A stretch of 64,000 nucleotides of DNA from an uncultured Clostridia bacterium (GCA_934647165.1 CAKUFA010000002.1:62001-126000), one strand, 5' to 3'; positions 15,990 to 24,360 are shown, numbered from the stretch's first letter. Made by a program: numbers and translations. The notes: generated from the letters alone by a model not told the origin.

Positions 15990-16072
15990 GGTGTGCAGCG
16001 AAAACAATGTAAAAAGGCGAACAAAAACAAAAAAATATTCTAAAACATATAGATTTTTGCAACAAAGTGTGC

Positions 16073-16109
16073 TACAATAAGGTGTACTTTTTCCGGAGGC
16101 ATCCGGAAA
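16073..16109 (+). promoter_or_regulatory. Extended -10 promoter and leader hairpin of the purine permease
   Basis: TGCTACAAT (-10 at 16073-16078) forms an extended -10 without a clear -35. An 8-bp hairpin TTTCCGGA (16090-16097) with TCCGGAAA (16102-16109) follows at once, at the 5' end of the transcript, and may stabilise it. I looked for a purine riboswitch in this stretch and found no match. Confidence 0.5.
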
Positions 16110-16132
16110 GCAATGATAGGGAGGAATCATTC

Positions 16133-17566
16133 GTGCAGAAGCAGAACAAGGCGACCGGGCTGGACAAGTTCTTTGGCGTCACAGCCGCCGGTTCCACGGT
16201 CAAGACGGAGGTCATGGCCGGCATCACTACCTTCTTTGCCATGGTGTATATTCTGATGGTGAACGCCAACATGTTTGCCAATCCCTTTAGCGATGGTACC
16301 AATGTGCTGGGCGTGAGCTACGGTGCAATTTACATTGCCACGGCCATCTCCGCGGTGATTGGCACGTTGGCCATCGGCCTTCTGTCCAACCTGCCCCTGG
16401 CGCAGGCCTCCGGCATGGGTCTGAACGCGTTCTTTGTTTACACGATGTGCGTGACCTTCGGCATGACGTATGCCAACGCCCTTGTGCTGGTGCTCTTTGA
16501 CGGCGTGCTGTTCATTGTGCTGACGGCTACCGGCCTTCGCAAGCTGATTTTCCAGGCCATCCCCAAAACGGTGCGTGTGGCCATCCCCGCCGGTATCGGC
16601 CTGTTCATTGCTTTCATCGGCCTGCAGAACGTCGGCATTGTGGCCAAGGACAGCTCCACGGGCGTTGCGCTGGCTTCCTTCAACCTGCTGACGAATTCCT
16701 GGGGCACGATCATGCCCATGATCGTAACCGTGGTGACGCTGATTGCCATGGCCGTGATGGCGGCGCGCAATGTGCGCGGCGCGGTGCTGCTGGGCATTGC
16801 CGGCGGCGCAGTGCTGTACTATGTGCTGGGCTTCCTCACTGTGCCGGAGTTTGCTGTTGGCGTGACCATGAGCAGCCCCTTTGCGGCCTTCGGTGATTTC
16901 TTCACCCAGTCCTTCGGCAAGGTGTTCACCCAGGGCTTTGATTTCTCTGCGTATGTGACGGCACACGGCGTGGCCAACACCGTGCTGGTGATCGCCACCT
17001 CCGCTCTGGCTTTCTGCATGGTGGATATGTTCGACACCCTGGGCACCCTGTACGGCGCCTGCGCCCGCGGCAATATGCTGACCAAGGAGGGCGAAGTGCC
17101 CAACATGGATAAGGCAATGCTGGCTGACGCTATTGCCACCACCACCGGCGCCATCTGCGGCACCTCTACCGTGACCACCTTCGTTGAGTCTGCTTCCGGC
17201 GTGGCCGAGGGCGGCCGCACGGGTCTGACCAGCATGGTGACGGCGGCACTGTTCTTCGTGGCCATGTTCCTCAGCCCCATCGCGCAGCTGGTGCCCGGCT
17301 GTGCCACCGCCGCCGCGCTGGTGTATGTGGGCGTGCTGATGATTGCCTGCGTGAAGGATATCGACTGGCACGACGTGACCACTGCTGTGCCCGCTTTCCT
17401 CACCATGGCGATGATGCCCTTCACCTACAACATTTCCTACGGCATTGCTTTCGGCCTGCTGAGCTATGTGCTGGTGAACCTGTTCACCGGCAAGGCGAAG
17501 GAAATCAAGGCCGGCACGTGGCTCATCACGGTGCTGTTCCTGGTGATGCTGTTCCTGACGCACTAA
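16133..17566 (+). CDS. NCS2/AzgA-type purine permease
   Basis: A 477-residue membrane carrier of the AzgA-like branch of the nucleobase:cation symporters, which import adenine, guanine or hypoxanthine. It begins with the family-typical GLDKFFGVTAAGSTVKTEVMAGITTFFAMVYIL, contains GLFIAFIGLQNVGIV, and carries the substrate-site motif MVDMFDTLGTLYG and GTSTVTTFVESASGVAEGG. The start is a GTG at 16133 behind GGGAGG; the earlier ATG lacks a ribosome site and adds residues foreign to the family. It has its own promoter and a very strong terminator. Purine specificity follows from the family. Confidence 0.92.
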   Translation: MQKQNKATGLDKFFGVTAAGSTVKTEVMAGITTFFAMVYILMVNANMFANPFSDGTNVLGVSYGAIYIATAISAVIGTLAIGLLSNLPLAQASGMGLNAFFVYTMCVTFGMTYANALVLVLFDGVLFIVLTATGLRKLIFQAIPKTVRVAIPAGIGLFIAFIGLQNVGIVAKDSSTGVALASFNLLTNSWGTIMPMIVTVVTLIAMAVMAARNVRGAVLLGIAGGAVLYYVLGFLTVPEFAVGVTMSSPFAAFGDFFTQSFGKVFTQGFDFSAYVTAHGVANTVLVIATSALAFCMVDMFDTLGTLYGACARGNMLTKEGEVPNMDKAMLADAIATTTGAICGTSTVTTFVESASGVAEGGRTGLTSMVTAALFFVAMFLSPIAQLVPGCATAAALVYVGVLMIACVKDIDWHDVTTAVPAFLTMAMMPFTYNISYGIAFGLLSYVLVNLFTGKAKEIKAGTWLITVLFLVMLFLTH

Positions 17567-17594
17567 GCATTGCACGGTTTACCCAATCTGATAA

Positions 17595-17642
17595 AACACA
17601 GAAGCCCTTGCAGAGTGCATGCTCTGCAAGGGCTTCTGTGTT
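17595..17642 (+). terminator. Strong terminator of the purine permease, 21-bp stem
   Basis: Positions 17595-17615 pair perfectly with 17622-17642 around a 6-nt loop; the core is GCCCTTGCAGAG. A short T-rich run follows. Confidence 0.9.
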
Positions 17643-17740
17643 CTTCACGCGCGGGATGCTTCGCAGGTGCATGCAGCGATCCCTTTGTTGCGCCGCTTCG
17701 CTAAATATGGTATCATGTGCCTCGGAAAGGGCGTGAGTTC

Positions 17741-18622
17741 GTGTTTCTGGAAAGCTTTACCCTGCCGAGTGCTATCGAGCGGGAATTGGTTATCAATAAC
17801 GAAAAGCGTACCTGCTACACTTCTTTTTATCCCTATACCGTCTTTGGCCCGTGGGAGATGCCTACCTTTACCTTTGCCCCGGTGACCATCTTCTATGGCG
17901 GCAACGGCAGCGGCAAGAGCACCATTTTGAATGTGCTTGCGGAAACCATTGGCATTGAACGGAAAACGCCCGGCAACACATCGCCCTTTTTTGACCGATA
18001 TGTGTCGCAATGCAGGGTGGAATTGCGTTACGGCTGCCGCGCTGTTCCGCGGACAAGCCGTTTCATCACCAGCGACGATGTGTTTGATTATCTTTTGAAC
18101 CTGCGCGGTCTCAATCAGGGCATTGACCGGCGGCGGGAGGAACTGTACGATGAATTCCTGAGCGCGAAACACGGCAAATTTCAGCTGCAAAGCCTGGATG
18201 ACTATGAGGAACTTAAGCGCACCGTGGATGCGCGGCGGCTCACCCAGTCCCAATATGTCAAGTCCCGCATGAACGCCGGAGCGCAGGAAAAATCCAACGG
18301 GGAAAGCGCGATGACATTCTTCACTCAGTTGATTGACGAGCATGCGCTCTACCTGCTGGATGAGCCGGAGAACAGCTTATCCGCTACCAAACAGGAAGAA
18401 CTGAGGGACTTTCTGGCCGCCTCTGCACGGGCATACGATTGCCAGCTGGTGATTGCGACGCATTCGCCATTTTTGCTTTCCATGCCAGGAGCGCGGATCT
18501 ATGATTTGGATAGCGAAGGCGCACCCCGCCGCAAATGGACGGAGCTGGAGAATGTGCGCGCCTACCGAAAGCTTTTCCGCGAGCATGCAGATGAGTTTTT
18601 GGAAGATGATGAGATGGAGTGA
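17741..18622 (+). CDS. AAA family ATPase (ABC/SMC-like, 293 aa)
   Basis: A small cytoplasmic ATPase. Walker A is FYGGNGSGKSTILNV near residue 50, Walker B is ALYLLDEPENSLSATKQ near 220, and the H-loop is VIATHSPFLLSMPGARIYDL. The middle 130 residues lack a long coiled coil. Proteins of this short type are common in Firmicutes with no assigned role. I place the start at the GTG at 17741: a GGAAAGGGCGTGAG site precedes it, and the other in-frame GTG at 17717 lies directly after a -10-like TATCAT (17711-17716), too close for a leader. The tcdA gene follows after 6 bp, so the two are cotranscribed. Confidence 0.85.
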   Translation: MFLESFTLPSAIERELVINNEKRTCYTSFYPYTVFGPWEMPTFTFAPVTIFYGGNGSGKSTILNVLAETIGIERKTPGNTSPFFDRYVSQCRVELRYGCRAVPRTSRFITSDDVFDYLLNLRGLNQGIDRRREELYDEFLSAKHGKFQLQSLDDYEELKRTVDARRLTQSQYVKSRMNAGAQEKSNGESAMTFFTQLIDEHALYLLDEPENSLSATKQEELRDFLAASARAYDCQLVIATHSPFLLSMPGARIYDLDSEGAPRRKWTELENVRAYRKLFREHADEFLEDDEME

Positions 18623-18628
18623 TGGGCG

Positions 18629-19342
18629 ATGAATCAATATGCACGAACAGAGCTGCTGCTGGGCACGGAAGGCGTTGCAAGGCTGCAAAAGGCGCATGTG
18701 GCCATTTTCGGCGTGGGGGGCGTGGGCGGCTATGCGGCGGAGGCACTGGTGCGTACCGGCCTTGGCGCGATAGATCTGGTGGATAACGATACGGTGTCCC
18801 TCACAAATTTGAACCGGCAGATCATAGCCCTGCATTCCACCCTTGGCCGGGATAAAACCGAGGTGATGGCCGAGAGACTGCGGGACATTGCCCCGGATGC
18901 GCATATTACGCCGCGGTGCATGTTCTATCTGCCGGAAACGGCGGATGCGATTGACCTGACGCAGTATGACTATGTGATTGATGCGGTGGATACCGTGGCT
19001 GCCAAGCTGGAGCTTGTGCAGCGCTGCACGGCGGCGGGGGTACCCATTATCAGCGCTATGGGCGCGGGTAATAAGCTGGATGTGACAAAGCTGACCATCA
19101 CCGACATCAGCAAAACGCACACCTGCCGCCTGGCACGGGTGATGCGCACAGAGCTGCGCCGCCGGGGTGTTGAGCACCTGACCGTGGCCTATTCCACTGA
19201 GCCTGCCATTGCCGCCCGGGCGGAGAGCGAGGAAACACCCACCGGCGGGCGCCGCAGCGTGCCCGGCAGCGTGATGTTCGTGCCTGCCGCCATGGGACTG
19301 ATGATTGCATCGCATGTGATTCGGGAGCTGTGCGGGGACTGA
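18629..19342 (+). CDS. tcdA: tRNA threonylcarbamoyladenosine dehydratase (E1-like)
   Basis: An ATP-dependent enzyme that cyclises t6A at position 37 of ANN-decoding tRNAs to ct6A. The E1-like Rossmann fold is plain: GVGGVGGYAAEALVRTGLG, then LVDNDTVSLTNLNRQI with the adenylation Asn/Arg pair, and YVIDAVDTVAAKLELV. The stretch ISAMGAGNKLDVTKL and TDISKTHTCRLARVMR is typical of the TcdA/CsdL group and separates it from MoeB and ThiF. At 237 residues the length matches. It lacks the CXXC zinc pairs of MoeB-like proteins. Confidence 0.92.
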   Translation: MNQYARTELLLGTEGVARLQKAHVAIFGVGGVGGYAAEALVRTGLGAIDLVDNDTVSLTNLNRQIIALHSTLGRDKTEVMAERLRDIAPDAHITPRCMFYLPETADAIDLTQYDYVIDAVDTVAAKLELVQRCTAAGVPIISAMGAGNKLDVTKLTITDISKTHTCRLARVMRTELRRRGVEHLTVAYSTEPAIAARAESEETPTGGRRSVPGSVMFVPAAMGLMIASHVIRELCGD

Positions 19343-19385
19343 AAGCCTGCCGGTTGGGTGGCGCTATGTCATGCGGAGCAGCTGC

Positions 19386-19925
19386 TTACCATTCAATGCC
19401 CTCCCGTGCGGGCAGATGCTCTGTTTCATAAGGGTGCTTTTCCGCTGTGATGACGCTCACATAATCAGCTGCGGCGTGCAGCCATGGAGGCGCCGCATAG
19501 CCGGAGACAACCGCTTCGCCACGCTGAAGGGCTGCGGCGATGAGCATGCGCGCCGTATTCTCTTCTACCATGTGAAGGGACAGCGCAGTGGCCAGTTCAT
19601 CCAGCACGAGGAGTCCGTTTTGCATGCGGAACGGGTTGCGCAAATAATCGCACAAGGCGTGGGCGTGGGCAGTCTGCAGGGCGAAAACGCCGGCCTTTTC
19701 TGCCTCTGTCATTTGAAACACAAAGCCGTGTGTTGGCCGGGGCAGCATCATGGTAACCCCGGGTAAATGCGACAGTGCCGTGATTTCGCCGGAGTGGCCG
19801 TCTTTCAGGAACTGAGTGATAAGCACAGGCAGTCCATGCCCGTGGGCGCGAAGCGCCAGGCCCATGGCGGCGGTGGTTTTCCCCTTGCCGTTGCCGGTAT
19901 AAAGGTGCAGCTTGTGTTCAGCCAT
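19386..19925 (-). CDS. Corrinoid adenosyltransferase (CobA/CobO/BtuR type)
   Basis: Transfers the adenosyl group of ATP to the cobalt of a reduced corrinoid, giving adenosylcobalamin precursors. The P-loop GNGKGKTTAAMGLALRA starts at residue 11, and VLDELATAL is the Walker B equivalent. At 179 residues it has the usual size. No other cobalamin genes and no cobalamin riboswitch are in reach, so it may serve salvage of imported corrinoid. It converges on tcdA with 43 bp between and is read from a promoter whose -35 box overlaps that of the divergent secreted-protein gene. Confidence 0.92.
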   Translation of the reverse strand: MAEHKLHLYTGNGKGKTTAAMGLALRAHGHGLPVLITQFLKDGHSGEITALSHLPGVTMMLPRPTHGFVFQMTEAEKAGVFALQTAHAHALCDYLRNPFRMQNGLLVLDELATALSLHMVEENTARMLIAAALQRGEAVVSGYAAPPWLHAAADYVSVITAEKHPYETEHLPAREGIEW

Positions 19926-19964
19926 GCCGGTGAATCCCCCTTTTGGAAACAGTTTAATGCCATC

Positions 19965-19993
19965 ATTATACCCGCCCCTGTGCGGATTGACAA
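19965..19993 (-). promoter_or_regulatory. Promoter of the corrinoid adenosyltransferase
   Basis: Minus strand TTGTCA (19988-19993), 17 bp, TATAAT (19965-19970). Its -35 shares five bases with the -35 of the divergent promoter. Confidence 0.75.
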
Positions 19994-20015
19994 GGCACAG
20001 CCCAGGATGTATACT
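19987..20015 (+). promoter_or_regulatory. Promoter of the secreted 227-aa protein
   Basis: TTGACA (19987-19992), 17 bp, TATACT (20010-20015). Back-to-back with the minus-strand promoter, so only one polymerase can bind at a time. Confidence 0.8.
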
Positions 20016-20071
20016 TCCATGTGAAGAGTGCGGCGGAGGTTCATGCCGCGCCTGCGAAAGGGGAAAAAACC

Positions 20072-20755
20072 ATGAAGAAAATTGCTGCGTTGATGTTGAC
20101 GTTGTGCCTGCTGACGACCTGCTCCTTTGCCCTTGCCGCCGGCAAGCTGGAGGTTACGCAGGAAACCTATGTGTATACGGAGCCCTACGAAGGTTCATTC
20201 CAGAGCTATTGCTTTGCTGAACTGACGAACACCGGCGACAAGAACGTGGAGTTCGGATCCGGCGTGCTGGAAATTCTCAATGCCGAAGGCGATGTGACGG
20301 ATACCGATGATGCGTATATCAGCTATCCGAACGTGATTGCCCCCGGTGAAAAGGCGTATGTTCGGCTTTGGAGCATGGTGAGTGACGCCGAAAAGCTGGA
20401 GGACATCAGCGACTATACCCTGACGCTGACCGGCAAAACCAGCAAGGAGAACGTGCCTGTACACCTGACGGCTTCCGCAGTGGTGCAGGAAGGCGAGCGG
20501 TGGGGCGAAAAGGTCTACACCATGGTGGCCACGGTAACGAATGAAACCTCCGAAACCGTCTATCAGCCCAACGTGGTGCTGGCCGCCTATGATGCGGATG
20601 GTAAACTTCTCTACACGGACGTAACAACGCTCTATAGCGTGGGCATCCCGGCCGGACAGACGGTGGAAGTGCTCATCACGGTGGACAGCAGCGTTTCTGA
20701 TCAGTGGACGGAAACCCCTGCCACGGTAGAGGCTATTGTGTACGTGGAGGACTGA
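20072..20755 (+). CDS. Secreted protein with FxLYD-like immunoglobulin folds
   Basis: A 227-residue exported protein of unknown role. The signal peptide MKKIAALMLTLCLLTTCSFALAAG ends ALA|AG and its Cys does not sit in a lipobox, so I expect it to be released rather than lipid-anchored. The mature part has two beta-sandwich-like halves (about 25-125 and 130-227), each with a stretch of the form VYTEPYEGSFQSYCFAELTNTG or YTMVATVTNETSETVYQPNV, as in FxLYD domains of cell-surface proteins. The ATG at 20072 is chosen over one 17 codons earlier because it starts the signal peptide and has GAAAGGGG upstream. Confidence 0.75.
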   Translation: MKKIAALMLTLCLLTTCSFALAAGKLEVTQETYVYTEPYEGSFQSYCFAELTNTGDKNVEFGSGVLEILNAEGDVTDTDDAYISYPNVIAPGEKAYVRLWSMVSDAEKLEDISDYTLTLTGKTSKENVPVHLTASAVVQEGERWGEKVYTMVATVTNETSETVYQPNVVLAAYDADGKLLYTDVTTLYSVGIPAGQTVEVLITVDSSVSDQWTETPATVEAIVYVED

Positions 20756-20822
20756 AAAGCAGGAAAATTTTGCGCGGACGGCGATTGCTGATTCGCCTGA
20801 AATGCTGTAAAAAAGACATGAT

Positions 20823-20867
20823 AAAAGGGCTTGCCGGTCTGTGAGAAACAGACAGCAGGCCCTTTTT
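20823..20867. terminator. Shared terminator between the secreted protein and recO
   Basis: AAAAGGGC (20823-20830) pairs with GCCCTTTT (20859-20866), with an inner stem GTCTGT/ACAGAC (20837-20842, 20848-20853). T-runs on both strands. Confidence 0.8.
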
Positions 20868-20884
20868 GTTGCCGGTTGATCGGC

Positions 20885-21610
20885 TTATTCCGGCAAAACA
20901 GCCGTGCTTTTTAACCGCCTGTCCAGCCGCTGCTCCACAAAGGCTCGCAGCACAGCAAAGGGAGCGTAGCATGTTTGCGTGTTTACCCACCCTGCCGATC
21001 CTGTTTCCAACGCCATGCGCATCCATTTTGCTTGCTCCGCAGCGATGGGTATGTGGCCTTTCCGGCGGCAATCATGGCACACAAGGCCGCCATCCTGATG
21101 GGAGAAATACGTCTGTTCTTCCCCTGTCAGCTTTTTTCCGCAGCAGGCGCAATGGTTCAGCCGGGGCTTGAAGCCTTCGCAGGCGGCGTAGTGCAGCAGA
21201 AATCCGCTCAGCAGCGGTTTCCATTCCTGGGCGGAGAACGTCAGGCGGCTCAGTGTATGCAGCAGCAGCATAAACAGCTCCTGATCCGCTACGCCGGGCT
21301 GCACGGCGGCCTCGGTTAAATTCAGCAGATAAACGCCGCAGCTCAGGCGGTCAAAGTCTGCCCGGAGCGGGTAAAATGTTTCAATCAGCGACGCGGAAAC
21401 CAGCGTGGCTCGGCCATCCCGGCCATAGAGCTCAAAATCCCCCAGGGCGAACACTTCACTGGCGTTGAGCAGCGCGGATCTTGGGCGGCGGCAGCCGCGG
21501 GACAGCACTTCCATTCGCCCGCGTGTGGGGCTGAAAAGCGTCAGCATCCGGTCATTTTCCCGATAATTGGCATAGCGCAGCACAATGGCTGTCTGCTCGG
21601 TTTGAATCAT
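20885..21610 (-). CDS. recO: DNA repair protein RecO
   Basis: RecO anneals single strands and helps RecR load RecA on SSB-coated DNA in the RecFOR pathway. The N-terminal OB fold begins QTEQTAIVLRYANYRENDRM, with LFSPTRGRMEVLSRGCRR typical of the family, and the C-terminal helical domain carries a zinc site CACCGKKLTGEE...CHDC near 155-180. Length 241 is normal. AAAGGAG precedes the start. The TetR-type gene upstream ends 22 bp before, so recO may be read from that promoter. Confidence 0.94.
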   Translation of the reverse strand: MIQTEQTAIVLRYANYRENDRMLTLFSPTRGRMEVLSRGCRRPRSALLNASEVFALGDFELYGRDGRATLVSASLIETFYPLRADFDRLSCGVYLLNLTEAAVQPGVADQELFMLLLHTLSRLTFSAQEWKPLLSGFLLHYAACEGFKPRLNHCACCGKKLTGEEQTYFSHQDGGLVCHDCRRKGHIPIAAEQAKWMRMALETGSAGWVNTQTCYAPFAVLRAFVEQRLDRRLKSTAVLPE

Positions 21611-21632
21611 GCCATCGTGTCTCCTTTACGCA

Positions 21633-22196
21633 TCATTCGCCGCGCGTGCAATATTTGTGCAGGGCGCGATCCACGTCCCCCTCGATGAGGATGCTCAGCC
21701 TGCTGATGATCTTTTCCGGATCGTCCTTCATATCGCCGCGGATCCAGTTGAGCATTAGCCCTACAAAGGCATATTTGTAGAAATCGGCAATGAACTGCTT
21801 GTCCTCGCTGCGCACGCTGAGGTGGACGGCCTTTTCCTCCACTACGTTGATAAGCAGCTGATAAGTCACTTTGTACAGATATTGCTCCAGATGTTCACGG
21901 CTCACGGAATGATACACGTTCATGATGAAGGGACGGTTTGCTTTCACGGCAGCAAACAGGTCAAGGAAGCCTTGCTGCCAGGTTTGGGCGGTTTTGTGAC
22001 CGGCCAGCGCTTTGGCGGCTTCTTCCTGGCATGTCCACTCCACAAGGTCGTAAATATCGGTGAAATAGTAGTAGAACGTCATGCGGCTAACGCCGCAGTC
22101 CTCTGCAATGTCGTTCACGGTGATTTTGCTCAGGGGCTTTTGCAGCAGCATGTTTTTCAGGCTTGCGGACAAGGCTCGCTTGGTGGTTTGCGACAT
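21633..22196 (-). CDS. TetR/AcrR family regulator, DhaS-like
   Basis: A 187-residue regulator. The N-terminal helix-turn-helix (ALSASLKNMLLQKPLSKITV then DCGVSRMTFYYYFTDIYDLV) closely resembles the DhaS group, whose founding member activates dihydroxyacetone kinase genes in Lactococcus. The C-terminal ligand domain is of the TetR_C_8 kind. Start 22196 is set by AAGGAG upstream; the longer frame has no ribosome site. It lies just downstream of fucO, so fucO or a three-carbon-compound gene is the first target to consider, but nothing proves it. Confidence 0.85.
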   Translation of the reverse strand: MSQTTKRALSASLKNMLLQKPLSKITVNDIAEDCGVSRMTFYYYFTDIYDLVEWTCQEEAAKALAGHKTAQTWQQGFLDLFAAVKANRPFIMNVYHSVSREHLEQYLYKVTYQLLINVVEEKAVHLSVRSEDKQFIADFYKYAFVGLMLNWIRGDMKDDPEKIISRLSILIEGDVDRALHKYCTRGE

Positions 22197-22232
22197 GGAA
22201 GCTTTGTCTCCTTTCCCGGAACAGTTTTGGTC

Positions 22233-22261
22233 ATTATACCATGAAAGACACGCGCTGGCAA
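22233..22261 (-). promoter_or_regulatory. Promoter of the DhaS-like regulator
   Basis: Minus strand TTGCCA (22256-22261), 17 bp, TATAAT (22233-22238). Confidence 0.75.
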
Positions 22262-22334
22262 AGTATAAAGAACTGCAAATGGCGAAAAACGGTTTTTCAA
22301 GCGGCTGCGGTTTTGGCGCGCGTGAAAAGCAAAA

Positions 22335-22360
22335 GCCCGCTGACAGGAGCGTCAACGGGC
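22335..22360 (-). terminator. Terminator of fucO
   Basis: GCCCG-C-TGAC (22335-22344) pairs with GTCA-A-CGGGC (22351-22360), one internal mismatch, followed on the minus strand by TTTTGCTTTT. Confidence 0.75.
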
Positions 22361-22398
22361 CTGAAGCATCGGAAAAAACGGCCGCTTCTCATTCGGTT

Positions 22399-23547
22399 TT
22401 ACAGGAGCTTTTTGTACAGTTCCTTGATTTCCGCGGGGCTGGTATCGCGGGGGTTGCCGGGGCGGCATGCATCCGCGTAGGCGGATTCCGCAAGGAAATC
22501 CAGGTCGGCGGGATTGACGATGGCCTTCAGGTCGGCGGGAATGCCCACATCGGCGGCCAGCTTCTTCACAGCGTCCACAGCTGCCTTGCGGTATTCGTCC
22601 TGCGACATGTGTTCCACACCTTCAACGCCCATGGCGGCAGCGATATACTTGTACTTGTCGCCGGTCACGGGGGCGTTGTATTCCATCACCGTGGGCAGCA
22701 GAATGGCGTTTGCCACACCGTGGGGCGTATCATACACAGCGCCCAGGCAATGCGCCATGGAGTGCACAATGCCCAAGCCCACGTTGCTGAAGCCCATGCC
22801 GGCCACATACTGGCCAAGTGCCATGCCGTCACGGCCCTCCGGCTTGCCGGCAACCGCGTCCCGCAGGGAGCGGGCGATGATTTCGATGGCCTTGAGATGG
22901 AACATGTCGGTCATTTCCCATGCGGCTTTGGTGGTGAAGCCTTCAATAGCGTGGGTCAGCGCGTCCATGCCGGTGGCGGCGGTGAGTCCCTTGGGCATGG
23001 TGGACATCATGTCGGGGTCAATCACGGCAACTTCGGGAATGTCATGCACGTCCACGCACACAAACTTGCGCTTTTTTTCCACGTCGGTGATAACGTAGTT
23101 GATGGTCACCTCAGCGGCGGTGCCGGCAGTGGTGGGCACGGCAATGGTGAATACCGTTTTATTTTTTGTGGGTGCAACGCCTTCCAGGGAGCGAACATCG
23201 GCAAATTCGGGGTTGTTGATGATGATGCCGATGGCCTTGGCCGTGTCCATGGAGGAACCGCCGCCGATGGCAATGATATAGTCCGCGCCGCTGTTTTTGT
23301 AGGCGGCAACACCGGTCTGCACATTTTCAATGGTGGGGTTGGGCTTGATGTTGGAATAGATTTCGTAGGCAAGGCCGGCTTTGTCGAGCACGCCGGTGAC
23401 CTTGGCGGTGACGCCGAACTTGAGCAGATCCGGATCGGAGCAGACAAAGGCCTTCTTCAGCCCGCGGCCCTGCACTTCCGGCACAATGGATTCAATGGCG
23501 CCGCGGCCATGGTAGGAGACAGGATTGAGCACGATACGATTCGCCAT
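22399..23547 (-). CDS. fucO: Iron-dependent lactaldehyde:propanediol oxidoreductase
   Basis: A group III iron alcohol dehydrogenase of 382 residues, the same length as Escherichia coli FucO. It reduces L-lactaldehyde, formed from fucose or rhamnose breakdown, to 1,2-propanediol with NADH. The NAD site is IAIGGGSSMDTAKAI (92-106). The iron ligands are Asp195 and His199 in GMDALTHAIEGF, His262 in VHSMAH and His276 in DTPHGVAN, one off the E. coli numbering. GAGGAGG precedes 23547. The window also has two fucosidases but no fuculose-phosphate aldolase, so the lactaldehyde source must lie elsewhere. Closely related group III dehydrogenases act on butanol or glycerol, so the name is probable, not certain. 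Confidence 0.85.
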   Translation of the reverse strand: MANRIVLNPVSYHGRGAIESIVPEVQGRGLKKAFVCSDPDLLKFGVTAKVTGVLDKAGLAYEIYSNIKPNPTIENVQTGVAAYKNSGADYIIAIGGGSSMDTAKAIGIIINNPEFADVRSLEGVAPTKNKTVFTIAVPTTAGTAAEVTINYVITDVEKKRKFVCVDVHDIPEVAVIDPDMMSTMPKGLTAATGMDALTHAIEGFTTKAAWEMTDMFHLKAIEIIARSLRDAVAGKPEGRDGMALGQYVAGMGFSNVGLGIVHSMAHCLGAVYDTPHGVANAILLPTVMEYNAPVTGDKYKYIAAAMGVEGVEHMSQDEYRKAAVDAVKKLAADVGIPADLKAIVNPADLDFLAESAYADACRPGNPRDTSPAEIKELYKKLL

Positions 23548-23608
23548 GGGAATAACCTCCTCACGTTTTTCAGGAAAGCGGACGTTTGCGTGACGCTGCC
23601 TGCGGATG

Positions 23609-23658
23609 GCATCTAGAGAAGATGCGTCTAAGGAAATCATTCGATATTTCTTTGTCAA
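23609..23658 (-). promoter_or_regulatory. fucO control region: -35 box and inverted repeat
   Basis: Minus strand TTGACA (23653-23658) has only a poor -10 (TTCCTT, 23630-23635). Between it and the gene lies GCATCT-N5-AGATGC (23609-23625). A good -35 with a weak -10 suggests that an activator is needed; the inverted repeat lies downstream of the promoter and could instead block transcription. Confidence 0.4.
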
Positions 23659-23683
23659 ACTCCTGCCTGACAGCCGTTGTTCA

Positions 23684-24274
23684 CTATTTTTTTACAGAAA
23701 TGGCAAACAGGCCATCTTTTTTACAGCAGGCGAAGAAACGTCCGCCAGGCAGGCGCGGCATGCGTACTTCATTGCCGCCTTCGGGGTAGAGTCGAACCAG
23801 GGTGTAGCGGTCAAAGCCTACCTCCAGAAGGAAGGACAGGTAGTGCTCCTTCTCCACGGGATGGGAAAAGGTCAGCAGCCATTCATCCTCGCAGGGGGAG
23901 CCGGAAACCTGGTGCGCCTCATCGGCGGGGCGGGACTGCAGGGGCTCCAGCACCCGGGAGCAGCAGGTGATTTGCGCAGGCATGGCGCACACCACCACGT
24001 TGCCGCAGGTGGGACACTGGTAGATTTGAAGCTTTCTCATATTTCCTCCATCCTGGCGATTGGCTGTCCACTCGCCGTTCATCAATTGCGCCGCATCCAG
24101 GCGGAACAGGCGCGCAATGGCCGGAATCAGGGATGCATCCGGACAGCCTGCGCCGCGTTCCCACTTGCTCACGGCTTTGTCGGACACGTGCAGCAGCGCG
24201 GCCAGCTGCGCCTGGGTCATGCTATGCTCGGTGCGCATTCTGCGCAGTACTGTGCCAAGTTTTTCTGCATCCAT
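23684..24274 (-). CDS. XRE-family regulator fused to a degenerate desulfoferrodoxin-like domain
   Basis: A 196-residue fusion. Residues 1-65 are an XRE helix-turn-helix (MTQAQLAALLHVSDKAVSKW). The rest begins with a zinc-ribbon-like YQCPTCGNVVVCA and continues into a beta domain with HPVEKEHYLSFLLEV and FFACCKKDGLFA. These two stretches align with the iron site of superoxide reductase (HPMxxxHYIxW and CNxHG), but the final His of that site is Asp here and the upstream EKHxP segment is missing, so a working iron site is doubtful. It may sense a metal or redox state. Start from GAGGTGAAAAG before 24274; a TGCTATGCT extended -10 lies at 24294-24302 region. Confidence 0.8.
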   Translation of the reverse strand: MDAEKLGTVLRRMRTEHSMTQAQLAALLHVSDKAVSKWERGAGCPDASLIPAIARLFRLDAAQLMNGEWTANRQDGGNMRKLQIYQCPTCGNVVVCAMPAQITCCSRVLEPLQSRPADEAHQVSGSPCEDEWLLTFSHPVEKEHYLSFLLEVGFDRYTLVRLYPEGGNEVRMPRLPGGRFFACCKKDGLFAISVKK

Positions 24275-24360
24275 TCTTTTCACCTCATGCAACAGCATAG
24301 CACAAAAAGCCGCCATTTGCACCCGACGGAGCGTAGAGACGCACATTGTGCAGGCACAAA

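Noticed and set aside
15990..16132. Purine riboswitch before the AzgA-type permease
   Set aside because: The conserved pairing and loop motifs are missing; only a short hairpin is present.
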